A stretch of 64,000 nt of DNA from Paracoccaceae bacterium (GTDB lineage: Bacteria; Pseudomonadota; Alphaproteobacteria; Rhodobacterales; Rhodobacteraceae), in assembly GCA_018223125.1 (NCBI GenBank), contig JAAEZA010000002.1, forward strand, positions 62,001 through 126,000. The letters run 5' to 3'. Position numbers and translations under genes: made by a program. The notes under the pieces are model-generated. The model saw nothing but the letters and a program-made list of their open reading frames with translations, had not been told where the DNA came from and did not search any database. Shown here in pieces: positions 45,077 through 53,897 of the stretch (position 1 is its first letter; every line of letters begins with the position of its first letter).

Positions 45077-45846
45077 GCGTTCACCAGTTCCAACAGTTCG
45101 CGGTGCAGGGCCGGTGTCGCCGCAGTGATCGTGCGCCCGTCGGATTTCATGGTCAAAGCCTGGCCCTGCCAGTCTGTCATAATCCCCCCTGCCGCGTGGA
45201 CCACCGCTGACACCGGCAGGTAATCATAGGGTTGCAGATCGTAATCCACGACCGCATCAACCAGCCCGCGGGCCACCAGCGCATGGGGATAGCAATCCGA
45301 CCCCATACGCCGCAACTCTCCGGCCTGTACCAATCGGGAAAAGACCGCAGGTTCGTGTACCGCCAGCTTGTCCCCCTCGTTCAGAAACAGACGTGCGGTT
45401 GCAAGGCTCTCGCAACGGCTGCTTTGGACCGGCACACCGTTACACATGGCCCCCAGCCCGACCGCGCCGGAATAGGTTTCGCCCAGCGCAGGCATCCGGA
45501 TAATCCCGAGTTGCGGCGCGCCGTCCTGCAAATATCCAAGCAGCATTCCGAACAGGGGCAATCCGGTAATAAAGGAACGGGTTCCGTCGATGGGATCGAC
45601 AATCCACATATCCGCGCCACTGCCGGATTGGCCGAATTCCTCGCCAAAGACCGGCTCCTGCGGAAAGGCTTCGGCCAGACCTTTGCGAATAGCCTCTTCT
45701 GTTTCCTTGTCGGCAACCGTAACAGGGCTTTGGTCCGCCTTGGTTTCAATGTCCGGACTGTTGCGGAAATGGGCCATGGCGACTTTGGCAGCCTGTTCCG
45801 TAATCTGTGTGGCAGCCTCAAGCCGCTGTTTCAAATCCTGCATCAC
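45073..45846 (-). CDS. Inositol-monophosphatase-family phosphatase (HisN-like)
   Basis: A 257-aa Mg-dependent phosphatase. The metal site VDPIDGTRSF, with the upstream Glu in GEEFG, and the C-terminal GLVDAVVDYDLQPYDYLP (the family pattern has WD; here YD) are present. The best match is the histidinol-phosphatase/inositol-phosphatase group. Its place inside a cluster with two choline-kinase-like genes suggests that it may remove a phosphate from a pathway intermediate; a housekeeping HisN role is the alternative. It diverges from the importer binding-protein gene across the shared operator at 45938-45962. Confidence 0.88.
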   Translation of the reverse strand: MMQDLKQRLEAATQITEQAAKVAMAHFRNSPDIETKADQSPVTVADKETEEAIRKGLAEAFPQEPVFGEEFGQSGSGADMWIVDPIDGTRSFITGLPLFGMLLGYLQDGAPQLGIIRMPALGETYSGAVGLGAMCNGVPVQSSRCESLATARLFLNEGDKLAVHEPAVFSRLVQAGELRRMGSDCYPHALVARGLVDAVVDYDLQPYDYLPVSAVVHAAGGIMTDWQGQALTMKSDGRTITAATPALHRELLELVNA

Positions 45847-45937
45847 GTATCCTCGGGTTGCCCAGTTTCAGGGCGTTTCGGGGGTATTCTGACCTCTATC
45901 CCGCAAATCCTGACGTAAAGCTACATTTAATCCACAG

Positions 45938-45970
45938 TTTTGTTGATTTTTGTTGATATTGATTTTGAAT
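45938..45970. promoter_or_regulatory. DeoR-type operator 2
   Basis: Direct repeats TGTTGATTTT (45941-45950), TGTTGATATT (45951-45960) and GATTTTGAAT (45961-45970) lie at a 10-bp period, in the spacer between the phosphatase (-) and the binding-protein gene (+). The first 25 bp match operator 1 at 23 positions. Confidence 0.72.
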
Positions 45971-46061
45971 CTGATTGTATGGTTGCACCATTACCGGCGA
46001 TCCGCGGGCGTTTGACCCGATTTAAGACCGGACGCCCCGATCCAACACAGGGAGTTTTAGA

Positions 46062-46994
46062 ATGAAGTATATTTCCGTAGCGGCGGCCGCGTTTCTGGCG
46101 GCATCACCGGCGCTGGCGCAAGAATCCGCGGACCCGATCAAACTGACCTTGCATGACTGGTCAGGCCAGCTCATCACCACAACGCTGATGGGCGAAGTGC
46201 TGGAAGAAGCCGGATATAACGTCGAATACGTTCAGGCGGATTATATCGCCCAGTTTGCAGGGTTGAAGACCGGCGACCTGCATGTGGCGATGGAACTGTG
46301 GGAAACCACAGCGCGCGAAGCCATGGACGAAGCCTTTGCTACCGGCAACGTGGTCAATCTGGGGGAAACCGGCATGATGGCGATCGAGGAATGGTGGTAT
46401 CCCTCCTATATGGAAGAACGCTGCCCCGGCCTTCCGAACTGGGAAGCCCTGAAGGATTGCGCAGAAGAATTTGCCACAGCAGAAACCGCGCCGATGGGCC
46501 GCTATCTGGGCGGCCCCGTCACATGGGGCGGCTTTGATGACGAACGGGTCGAAGCACTGGAACTGGATTTCGAAGTGGTGCACGCGGGCACTGATGCGGC
46601 CCTGTTTGCGGAACTGGAAGCAGCCTACCAGCGGAAAGACCCGATCATGCTGTGGCTCTATTCCCCGCACTGGGCCCCCGCCAAGTTTGAGGGCAGCTAT
46701 GTAGAGTTCCCGCCTTACTCCCCTGAATGCTACAACGATCCCTCCGTCGGCGTGAATCCGGATGCCGCCTATGACTGCGGCAAGCCGACAGGTCCGATCT
46801 GGAAGGCGGCTTGGGCCGGTCTTGGCGAGAAATGGCCAAACGCCGAAACGGCAATCAAGAACTTCAAGATCAGCAACGAGGACATGGGCGCAATGGTGGC
46901 CGATGTGGATCTGAACGGTAAATCCGTTGAAGAGGTTGTTGCCGCATGGATGAGCGAGAACAAAGACGCATGGTCCTCCTGGATCGTTAAGTAA
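46062..46994 (+). CDS. Betaine/choline-type ABC substrate-binding protein (ProX/OpuAC)
   Basis: A 310-aa periplasmic protein with a signal peptide (ending SPALAQ). It has the aromatic-rich regions of quaternary-amine binding proteins: HDWSGQ, MELWET, EEWWYPSYME and LWLYSPHWAPAKF, which form the Trp/Tyr cage for a trimethylammonium or dimethyl group. Four Cys are present. It should capture glycine betaine, choline or a related methylated amine for the downstream ATPase and permease. Its promoter has DeoR operator 2, and a hairpin follows the stop. Confidence 0.92.
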   Translation: MKYISVAAAAFLAASPALAQESADPIKLTLHDWSGQLITTTLMGEVLEEAGYNVEYVQADYIAQFAGLKTGDLHVAMELWETTAREAMDEAFATGNVVNLGETGMMAIEEWWYPSYMEERCPGLPNWEALKDCAEEFATAETAPMGRYLGGPVTWGGFDDERVEALELDFEVVHAGTDAALFAELEAAYQRKDPIMLWLYSPHWAPAKFEGSYVEFPPYSPECYNDPSVGVNPDAAYDCGKPTGPIWKAAWAGLGEKWPNAETAIKNFKISNEDMGAMVADVDLNGKSVEEVVAAWMSENKDAWSSWIVK

Positions 46995-47003
46995 TCCTGA
47001 CCC

Positions 47004-47038
47004 TGAAAGGGTGCGTTGCAAGCCGGCGCGCCCTTTCA
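47004..47038 (+). terminator. Hairpin after the betaine-type binding-protein gene
   Basis: TGAAAGGG-T-GCG pairs with CGC-G-CCCTTTCA (47004-47015 with 47027-47038), nine bases after the stop, with no T-run. It is probably an mRNA-stabilising stem that keeps binding-protein message above that of ATPase and permease. Confidence 0.6.
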
Positions 47039-47115
47039 CCGAACCACCCCGATACGACGACACACGCTCCGGCTGCGCGCCTTCCCGTTGCCGCGCCGGC
47101 CGCCCCGAGGACCGA

Positions 47116-48129
47116 ATGAACCAATCTGTCATACTAGAATGCCGCGATGTCTGGAAACTCTACGGACCCAACGCCGAAACCTTCCTGAACAACACGCCGG
47201 CGCCGAAAAAGGGGGATCTGGGACGGGCCGGACTGATCGGCGCGGTCCGCGCGGCCAATGTGCAGATCTTCAAGGGCGAGATTTTTGTGATTATGGGCCT
47301 GTCGGGATCTGGCAAATCAACTCTGGTCCGGTGTCTGTCCCGCCTTGTCGAACCCACGGCGGGAGAAATCCACTTTGAAGGCGAAAACCTTCTGAACATG
47401 TCCGACAAGGAGCTGATCCAGATCCGGCGCAGCAAGATGGGCATGGTCTTCCAGCAGTTCGCCCTTCTGCCCCATCTGACGGTTCTGGAAAACGCCGCCT
47501 TCCCGCTGGATGTGCAGGGCGTGCCCAAGGCGGAACGTCTGGCCCGCGCGCAAGAGGTGGTGGAACTGGTGGGGCTTAAAGGGCGCGAAGGCTATTACCC
47601 GCGCGAATTATCCGGTGGCCAGCAGCAACGGGTGGGCATCGCAAGATCGCTCGCGGTGGAGCCGGACCTGTGGTTTCTGGACGAACCGTTTTCCGCGCTC
47701 GACCCGCTGATCCGCCGCGAAATGCAGGACGAATTCATCCGTCTGCAAAACATGCTGCATAAAACGATCATTTTTATCACCCATGATTTTGACGAGGCGA
47801 TCCGCCTTGCCGATCGTATCGCCGTTATGAAGGACGGCGCGATCCAGCAGGTGGCCAAGCCCGAAGAACTGGTGCTGAACCCCGCCACCGACTATGTGGC
47901 AGAGTTCACCCGCCATGTGAACCGCGCCAAGGTCATCACCGCAGCCGCGCTTGCAGAACCGCTGAGCGGTGACAGCTTTTCCGGAACCGTTCCTGCAAAC
48001 GCAACGATTGAAACCATCGGTGACCGTGTCGAGGCTGCCGAACACCCGTTTCACGTGGAACAGGACGGCAAGGTGATCGGCCAGATCACCCGAAGTGCCG
48101 TGATCGACGTTCTGGTGGGGCGGCGCTGA
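47116..48129 (+). CDS. Betaine/choline-type ABC ATPase (ProV/OpuAA)
   Basis: A 337-aa ABC ATPase. Walker A GLSGSGKSTLV, signature [16 protein letters not shown], Walker B LWFLDEPFSALDP and the H-loop THDFDEA are complete. A C-terminal extension (about 240-337) takes the place of the CBS-domain tail of ProV. The start at 47116 has GAGGA 5 bases upstream and is preferred to the longer open frame from 47011. The stop is followed at once by the permease start. Confidence 0.93.
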   Translation: MNQSVILECRDVWKLYGPNAETFLNNTPAPKKGDLGRAGLIGAVRAANVQIFKGEIFVIMGLSGSGKSTLVRCLSRLVEPTAGEIHFEGENLLNMSDKELIQIRRSKMGMVFQQFALLPHLTVLENAAFPLDVQGVPKAERLARAQEVVELVGLKGREGYYPRELSGGQQQRVGIARSLAVEPDLWFLDEPFSALDPLIRREMQDEFIRLQNMLHKTIIFITHDFDEAIRLADRIAVMKDGAIQQVAKPEELVLNPATDYVAEFTRHVNRAKVITAAALAEPLSGDSFSGTVPANATIETIGDRVEAAEHPFHVEQDGKVIGQITRSAVIDVLVGRR

Positions 48130-50112
48130 ATGGGACGCTGGCTTACATCCGGCAGGGTTTTCTGGCTTGGCCTGTTCGCAGTCACTTGGCTGCTGTCGCA
48201 ATATTCCTTCCAGCTTTACAAGGCGCTCGACGCGCGCTGGATCATCCGCTATCCGAAAAAATGGCAACTGCCGCTTGAAGATTCCATCAGTGCGTTTCTG
48301 AATTGGCTGGTCGAGACCGCAAACTTCTATTTCTTTACCTTCCGCGAACTGACCCGCGCCATTGCCGCCCTGCTGGAAGCCCCCTACCAGTTCCTGCGCA
48401 ACCTTCTGATTGAAGGCTTCACCACGGGTTATGGCGACAGTGCGGTGCAGCTTGCCCCGTCGCTCGGCTGGGTGGCGGTAGTGGTCTGCGCCATAGCCAT
48501 CGGCCATTACGCCCGCAACTGGGCGCTGGCGGCACTGGTAGGGGCGTGTTTCCTTTATCTTGCAATTTTCGGGCAGTGGCACAGTGCGATGATCACGCTG
48601 GCCTCTGTCCTGATCGCGGTGCCGATCGGCGCTGTTGGCGGCCTGTTTCTGGGGATCGCAGCCTACCGCGTGCCGTGGTTCAACCGCCTGCTGCAACCTG
48701 TGCTGGACCTGATGCAGACAGTGCCTGTCTTTGCCTATCTGGTCCCGATCCTGATCCTGTTCGGCTTTGGCCCTGTCGCCGCACTTGTGGCCACCGTGGT
48801 CTATGCCATGCCGCCGATGGTGCGGATCACCATCCTGTCGCTCCGTTCCGTGCCTGAAGAAATTCAGGAAGCCGGTCGCATGGCAGGCTGCACAAGGCGG
48901 CAGATCATGTGGAAGGTTCTGGTGCCTTCAGCCACGCCGTCCCTTATGGTCGGGGTCAATCAGGTGATCATGCTCTCGCTCAACATGGTGATCATCGCAT
49001 CCATGATCGGCGCGGGCGGGCTCGGGTTTGATGTGCTCGCGTCTTTGCGGCGGCTCGACATCGGCGCGGGCATCGAGGCGGGCTTGGCCATTGTTGTCAT
49101 GGCCATCGCGCTTGATCGTGCCAGTCAGGCCTTTGCCGAACGCAGCCAGCGGAGCCTGCCCGACGGCAATCTGCTGCAACGCCACCCCTGGAGCAGCACG
49201 GTGCTTCTGGTGATCCTTGCCAATCTGGTGCTGGGCCATTTTATTCCTGCGCTGCAGACCTATCCCGATGCCATGACCCTGACCACCGGCCCCTTCTGGA
49301 GCGATGCAATGGAGTGGATCAACGTCAACTTCTTTGACACATTCGAGGCGGTAAAAGTCGTTGTGCTGCAAGGGCTTTTGCTGCCGGTAAAGAAATTCTT
49401 CAGTGGTATTCCATGGGCCTGGGGCATCATCGCAACCGGCCTGATTTCATGGCGGATCGGCGGCTGGAAGCTGGGTGTTATGGCCGCCCTGATGATGGCC
49501 TTCATCGCTGCCAGCGGGCTGTGGGGCAAGGCGATGGTTACGATCTACCTGTGTGGCGTGTCGGTGCTGATTGCCACAGTAATCGGCATCCCCCTTGGCA
49601 TCTGGGCCGCCGAAAAACCCGCTGCGGGGCGGGTGATCCTCGGGCTGATGGACACGCTGCAAACCCTGCCGAGCTTTGTCTATCTGATCCCTGTCGTGAT
49701 GCTGTTCCGCGTTGGCGATTTCAGCGCCATGATCGCGGTGGTTCTTTATGCGCTGGCCCCTGCGGTACGCTACGCCGCCCACGGTTTGCGTGATGTGCCC
49801 GAACAGATGATCGAAGCCGGTGTCATGTCCGGCTGTACCAAACGGCAACTCTTGTGGCGGGTGAAACTGCCGCTGGCCACACCGCAACTGCTGCTGGGGC
49901 TGAACCAGACCATCATGCTGGCGATCTCCATGCTGGTGATCACCGCTTTGGTGGGCACCCGAGATCTGGGGCAGGAGGTCTATATCGCCCTGACCAAAGC
50001 CAACGCGGGTCAAGGCATTGTGGCGGGTCTGTCCGTGGCCTTCATCGCCATTGTGGCGGACCGGATCGTAAACGCACTGGCCGAAGGACAACGCAGGAGA
50101 CTGGGGCTATGA
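48130..50112 (+). CDS. Betaine/choline-type ABC permease, fused double domain (ProW/OpuAB)
   Basis: A 660-aa permease made of two similar halves, each a full inner-membrane permease domain with its own EAA loop: EEIQEAGRMAGCTRRQIMWKV in the first and EQMIEAGVMSGCTKRQLLWRV in the second. Usual ProW proteins have one domain (about 350 aa) and dimerise; here the dimer appears fused. Each half also has LMQTVPVFAYLVPI / LMDTLQTLPSFVYLIPV. It starts directly after the ATPase stop and its own stop overlaps the next kinase start (ATGA). Confidence 0.92.
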   Translation: MGRWLTSGRVFWLGLFAVTWLLSQYSFQLYKALDARWIIRYPKKWQLPLEDSISAFLNWLVETANFYFFTFRELTRAIAALLEAPYQFLRNLLIEGFTTGYGDSAVQLAPSLGWVAVVVCAIAIGHYARNWALAALVGACFLYLAIFGQWHSAMITLASVLIAVPIGAVGGLFLGIAAYRVPWFNRLLQPVLDLMQTVPVFAYLVPILILFGFGPVAALVATVVYAMPPMVRITILSLRSVPEEIQEAGRMAGCTRRQIMWKVLVPSATPSLMVGVNQVIMLSLNMVIIASMIGAGGLGFDVLASLRRLDIGAGIEAGLAIVVMAIALDRASQAFAERSQRSLPDGNLLQRHPWSSTVLLVILANLVLGHFIPALQTYPDAMTLTTGPFWSDAMEWINVNFFDTFEAVKVVVLQGLLLPVKKFFSGIPWAWGIIATGLISWRIGGWKLGVMAALMMAFIAASGLWGKAMVTIYLCGVSVLIATVIGIPLGIWAAEKPAAGRVILGLMDTLQTLPSFVYLIPVVMLFRVGDFSAMIAVVLYALAPAVRYAAHGLRDVPEQMIEAGVMSGCTKRQLLWRVKLPLATPQLLLGLNQTIMLAISMLVITALVGTRDLGQEVYIALTKANAGQGIVAGLSVAFIAIVADRIVNALAEGQRRRLGL

Positions 50113-50984
50113 CAGAGAACGCGATAGAACGCACGGCAGGGCTTTCCTGCTTTACCGATCCGCAGGACATCAAACCGCTGAGCGGCGGCATCACCAATGT
50201 GAACCTGACCGTCACCGATCAGGGTCGCAAATACGTGGTGCGCATCGGCGCGGATATTGAAGAACACGGCGTGATGCGCTGGAACGAACTGGCCCTGTCC
50301 CAAGCGGCTGCCAAGGGCGGGTTTTCCCCCGAGGTGGTGCACCACGAAGACGGTGTTCTGGTGCTGGAGTTTCTGGAAGCAGGAACCTTTGGCGAAGAAG
50401 ACGTGCGCAAACCCGAAAACCTGCACCGGATTGTGGCGCTGATCCATGATGTTCACACACAGATGGGCCGGTATCTGATCAAGCCCGTGATGGCTTTCTG
50501 GCCCTATCAGGTCAACCGCACCTATATCACACGTTTGCTGGCCGCAGGGTCCAAGTACCAAGGCATGTTCGACGAACTGACCGCACAAAGCGAAATGCTG
50601 GAGCAAGCGACCGGAGCAGTAGAACTGGTGATCGGACATAACGACCTTCTGGCGGCGAATATTCTGGATGACGGGGACAGGCTCTGGCTGATCGACTGGG
50701 AATATGGCGGCTTTAACGCGCCTCTGTTCGATCTGGCGGGACTGGCGTCCAACAACGGGCTGGGCGAAACGCAGGAACGGCAGATGCTGGAACAGTATTT
50801 CGCCGCCTCCGCCGACGATCACTGGCGCCCCTATCAGGCGATGAAATGCGCGTCCCTTATGCGGGAAACGCTGTGGTCGATGACCTCTGAAATCCATTCG
50901 GCGCTGGACTTTGATTATGCGCAATACACCAGCGAAAACCTCGACAGGCTGAACGCGGCCCTGTCCGACTTTGCAAACACGTAA
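50109..50984 (+). CDS. Choline-kinase-like phosphotransferase (copy 2)
   Basis: A 291-aa kinase of the same LicA/choline kinase group as the gene at 44150. GGITNVNLTVTDQGRKYVVRIG is the nucleotide-binding region, GHNDLLAANIL the catalytic loop and DWEYGGFNAPLFDLAGL the metal site. It is clearly diverged from copy 1, so it is not a recent duplicate. The ATG overlaps the permease stop by 4 bp and the stop is 8 bp before oxidoreductase copy 2, giving a continuous importer-kinase-oxidoreductase operon. Confidence 0.9.
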   Translation: MTENAIERTAGLSCFTDPQDIKPLSGGITNVNLTVTDQGRKYVVRIGADIEEHGVMRWNELALSQAAAKGGFSPEVVHHEDGVLVLEFLEAGTFGEEDVRKPENLHRIVALIHDVHTQMGRYLIKPVMAFWPYQVNRTYITRLLAAGSKYQGMFDELTAQSEMLEQATGAVELVIGHNDLLAANILDDGDRLWLIDWEYGGFNAPLFDLAGLASNNGLGETQERQMLEQYFAASADDHWRPYQAMKCASLMRETLWSMTSEIHSALDFDYAQYTSENLDRLNAALSDFANT

Positions 50985-50992
50985 GGCAAGAT

Positions 50993-53425
50993 ATGAAACT
51001 CCCTTCCTCTTCGAAAATCGTCATCGTCGGTGGCGGAATCATCGGGTGCTCCACCGCCTATCATCTGGCGCAGATGGGTCAGGAGGTGTTGCTGCTGGAA
51101 AAGGCGCAACTGACGTCCGGTTCCACATGGCACGCGGCCGGACTTGTCGGACAGCTGCGCTCGAACGCCAATATTACGCGGCTTCTGGGCTATTCCATTG
51201 ACCTTTACAAGAACCTCGAAGCGGAAACAGGGCTTGCGACCGGCTGGAAGATGAACGGCGGGCTGCGGCTGGCCTGTAACACCGAACGCTGGACGGAGGT
51301 GAAACGGCAGGCCACAACAGCCCACAGCTTCGGGCTGGACATGCAGCTGCTGACCCCGCAGGAAGCACAGGATCTGTGGCCGCTGATGGACATCGGTGAT
51401 GTGGTCGGCGCGGCTTTCCTGCCCACGGACGGGCAAGCCAACCCTGCCGACATTACACAGGCGCTGGCCAAAGGGGCGCGGGCCAAGGGCGCGAAACTGG
51501 TGGAACATACTCCTGTAACGGAAATCCTGACCGAAAACGGAAAGATCACCGGCGTGCGCACCCCGCAAGGCGATGTCATGTGCGAGAAGCTGGTCCTGTG
51601 TTGCGGCCAGTGGACCCGTGAACTGGCAAAAACCATTGGCGTGACCGTGCCGCTGGTGTCTGTCGAACACCAGTATATGGTGACGGAACCTTTTGATGTG
51701 CCCTCCGATCTGCCGACCCTGCGCGATCCCGACCGCCTGACCTACTACAAGGAAGAAGTGGGCGGTCTGGTCATGGGGGGCTATGAACCCAACGGCATTC
51801 CTTGGGCACAGGATGGCATTCCCGATCCGTTCGACTTCCAGTTGCTGGAGTCCAACTTCGACCATTTCGAACAGCTTGTCGAACTGGCCCTGCCCCGCGT
51901 ACCTGCCCTGCAAACGGCAGGGATCAAGCAACTGATCAACGGCCCCGAAAGTTTCACACCGGACGGGAATTTCATTCTTGGCGAAGCGCCGGAAATGGCC
52001 AATGTCTTTATCGGCGCAGGCTTTAACGCCTTTGGCATCGCCTCGGGCGGGGGGGCAGGAATGGCGCTGGCGGAATGGGTCGCCAATGGCGCGCCCCCTT
52101 ATGACATGTGGCCGGTGGACATCCGCCGCTTTGGCCGCCCCCATTCCGACGAGGACTGGGTGCGTACGCGCACACTCGAAGCCTACGGCAAGCATTACAC
52201 GATGGCATGGCCCTCAGAGGAACACTCCAGCGGCCGCCCCTGCCGCCGCTCTCCGCTTTATGAAACCCTGCTGCGCAGCGGGGCCGTCTTTGGCGAGAAA
52301 CTGGGCTGGGAGCGGCCCAACTGGTTTGCCGAAGAAGGTGAGGACGCCCGCGACATCTACACATTCGAACGCCCGAACTGGCACGCTGCCGTGGGCCGCG
52401 AACATAAGGCCGCACGGGAAGCAGCGGTCCTGTTCGACCAGACCTCTTTTGCAAAGTTCATCCTGAAGGGACCGGATGCCGAGGCCGCGCTGGGGTGGAT
52501 TGCCGCCAACCGCGTGGACAAACCCGTGGGCAGTATCATCTACACCCAGATGCTGAACGACAACGGCGGCATCGAGTGCGACCTGACCTGTGTGCGTATC
52601 GCACTTGACGAATATTACATCGTGACAGGCACCGGCTACGCTACCCATGATTTCGACTGGATCGCCCGCAACATTCCCGAAGGCCTGAACGCGCAACTGG
52701 TGGATGTGACCTCTTCCAATGCGGTGCTGTCCCTTTTCGGACCCAAAGCGCGGGATATTCTGGCGGCCTGCACCCGCGACGATATCAGCAATGAAGCTTT
52801 CCCGTTCGGCCAGTCCCGAAAACTCGGCATCGCAGGCTGTCCCGTGCTGGCCCTTCGGATCACCTATGTCGGCGAACTCGGCTGGGAATTGCACCTGCCT
52901 GTGGAATACGCACTGACTGTCTATGAGGCGATTCACGCGGCGGGTAAGGAACACGGGCTGCGCAATGCAGGCTACCGCGCTATTGAAACCCTGCGGCTGG
53001 AAAAAGGCTATCGCGCGTGGAGCTCTGATATCGGGCCGGATCACACGCCGGATGAAGCGGGGCTTGGCTGGGCGGTGAAAATGAAGTCCAACATTCCGTT
53101 CAAAGGACGCGAGGCGGTGCAGGCCCAGCGGGAAGAGGGCAAGAAAAAGATCATGGCCACTTTCACCTGTAACGGGGATGTAATCCTGTCGGGCCGTGAA
53201 ACCATCTATCGCAACGGCGAAAGCTGCGGCTGGCTGTCCTCTGCCGGTTACGGCCATACGCTCGGGCAGAGTATCGGCATGGGTTATGTGCGCGCCGGTG
53301 AGCCGATTGATCGGGACTATGTGCTGGCAGGCGAATACGAACTGGAAGTGGCAACAGAGAGGGTGCCCGCGAACGTCACGCTCTCCCCGTTGTTCGATCC
53401 CAAAATGGAGCGGGTGAAAGCCTGA
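50993..53425 (+). CDS. FAD-dependent oxidoreductase-GcvT fusion (copy 2)
   Basis: An 810-aa paralogue of the protein at 41699. The FAD motif IVIVGGGIIGCS, TWHAAGL with the flavin-linking His at 47, and the GcvT blocks GELGWELHLP, RAIETLRLEKGY and AGLGWAVKMKSNIPFKGRE are all present. In place of the SSRNTTRM run of copy 1 it has SNANITRL. It probably demethylates an N-methyl amine with transfer to tetrahydrofolate. It is the last gene of the importer operon. Confidence 0.92.
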   Translation: MKLPSSSKIVIVGGGIIGCSTAYHLAQMGQEVLLLEKAQLTSGSTWHAAGLVGQLRSNANITRLLGYSIDLYKNLEAETGLATGWKMNGGLRLACNTERWTEVKRQATTAHSFGLDMQLLTPQEAQDLWPLMDIGDVVGAAFLPTDGQANPADITQALAKGARAKGAKLVEHTPVTEILTENGKITGVRTPQGDVMCEKLVLCCGQWTRELAKTIGVTVPLVSVEHQYMVTEPFDVPSDLPTLRDPDRLTYYKEEVGGLVMGGYEPNGIPWAQDGIPDPFDFQLLESNFDHFEQLVELALPRVPALQTAGIKQLINGPESFTPDGNFILGEAPEMANVFIGAGFNAFGIASGGGAGMALAEWVANGAPPYDMWPVDIRRFGRPHSDEDWVRTRTLEAYGKHYTMAWPSEEHSSGRPCRRSPLYETLLRSGAVFGEKLGWERPNWFAEEGEDARDIYTFERPNWHAAVGREHKAAREAAVLFDQTSFAKFILKGPDAEAALGWIAANRVDKPVGSIIYTQMLNDNGGIECDLTCVRIALDEYYIVTGTGYATHDFDWIARNIPEGLNAQLVDVTSSNAVLSLFGPKARDILAACTRDDISNEAFPFGQSRKLGIAGCPVLALRITYVGELGWELHLPVEYALTVYEAIHAAGKEHGLRNAGYRAIETLRLEKGYRAWSSDIGPDHTPDEAGLGWAVKMKSNIPFKGREAVQAQREEGKKKIMATFTCNGDVILSGRETIYRNGESCGWLSSAGYGHTLGQSIGMGYVRAGEPIDRDYVLAGEYELEVATERVPANVTLSPLFDPKMERVKA

Positions 53426-53804
53426 TCTCCACCCCCTAGGGCTGCTTCTGCAAGGCCTCGCTCCCCATTGCATCCGGTGTCTCCTTTCACCGGGTGCGAC
53501 ACGGAATCTGCTAAAAAGATACTGTCGCATTAAAACCGCCAAGCTGTGCTTTATTCCAAAGCAAACAGACACATCCGCGCCGGAGGCAGAATCTTTGCCT
53601 GCCAGTTCACGCCATCGCGACTTTCCATTTTATCCAGTCACAGCCGCCACTTAGTGAACCTCCCCGTTCACGCCACGGGGTTTATTTCTCCTGCTTCACT
53701 CACCCTTTGGTGACATTTCCGTCAGTTTTGCCGGAACGATTCCGATCAAAGCCGCGTTGGAACTGCAATGGGTGACGCGCAGACGCACCGCTTAAGAAGG
53801 AGAA
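53426..53804. other. Spacer with general-stress-type promoter
   Basis: In this 379-bp spacer I see no gene and no strong terminator. The right part holds the GGAAC-N17-CGTT promoter (53733-53758) and the AAGAAGGAG ribosome site of the 24-codon gene. Confidence 0.6.
53733..53758 (+). promoter_or_regulatory. EcfG-type (general stress) promoter
   Basis: GGAAC (53733-53737), 17 bases, then CGTT (53755-53758). This matches the GGAAC-N16/17-CGTT consensus of EcfG, the general stress sigma factor of alphaproteobacteria. It lies 46 bp before the ATG of the 24-codon gene, a fitting distance. Confidence 0.65.
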
Positions 53805-53879
53805 ATGAACATGCACAATGTATTCTACATCATCGGGGTGGTCGTCGTCGTTCTGGCCATCATTAGCCTTGCATTTTAA
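53805..53879 (+). CDS. 24-aa single-span membrane peptide
   Basis: A 24-codon gene (ATG 53805, TAA 53877-53879) with a near-ideal AAGAAGGAG ribosome site. After a short polar start (MNMHN) nearly all residues are hydrophobic (VFYIIGVVVVVLAIISLAF), making one membrane helix. It lies between a stress-type promoter and the YqjD-like gene, 18 bp upstream of it, so it is very likely translated. It may be a small membrane-stress peptide; no known function is assigned. Confidence 0.72.
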   Translation: MNMHNVFYIIGVVVVVLAIISLAF

Positions 53880-53897
53880 ACCGACAGGAGACGCATT

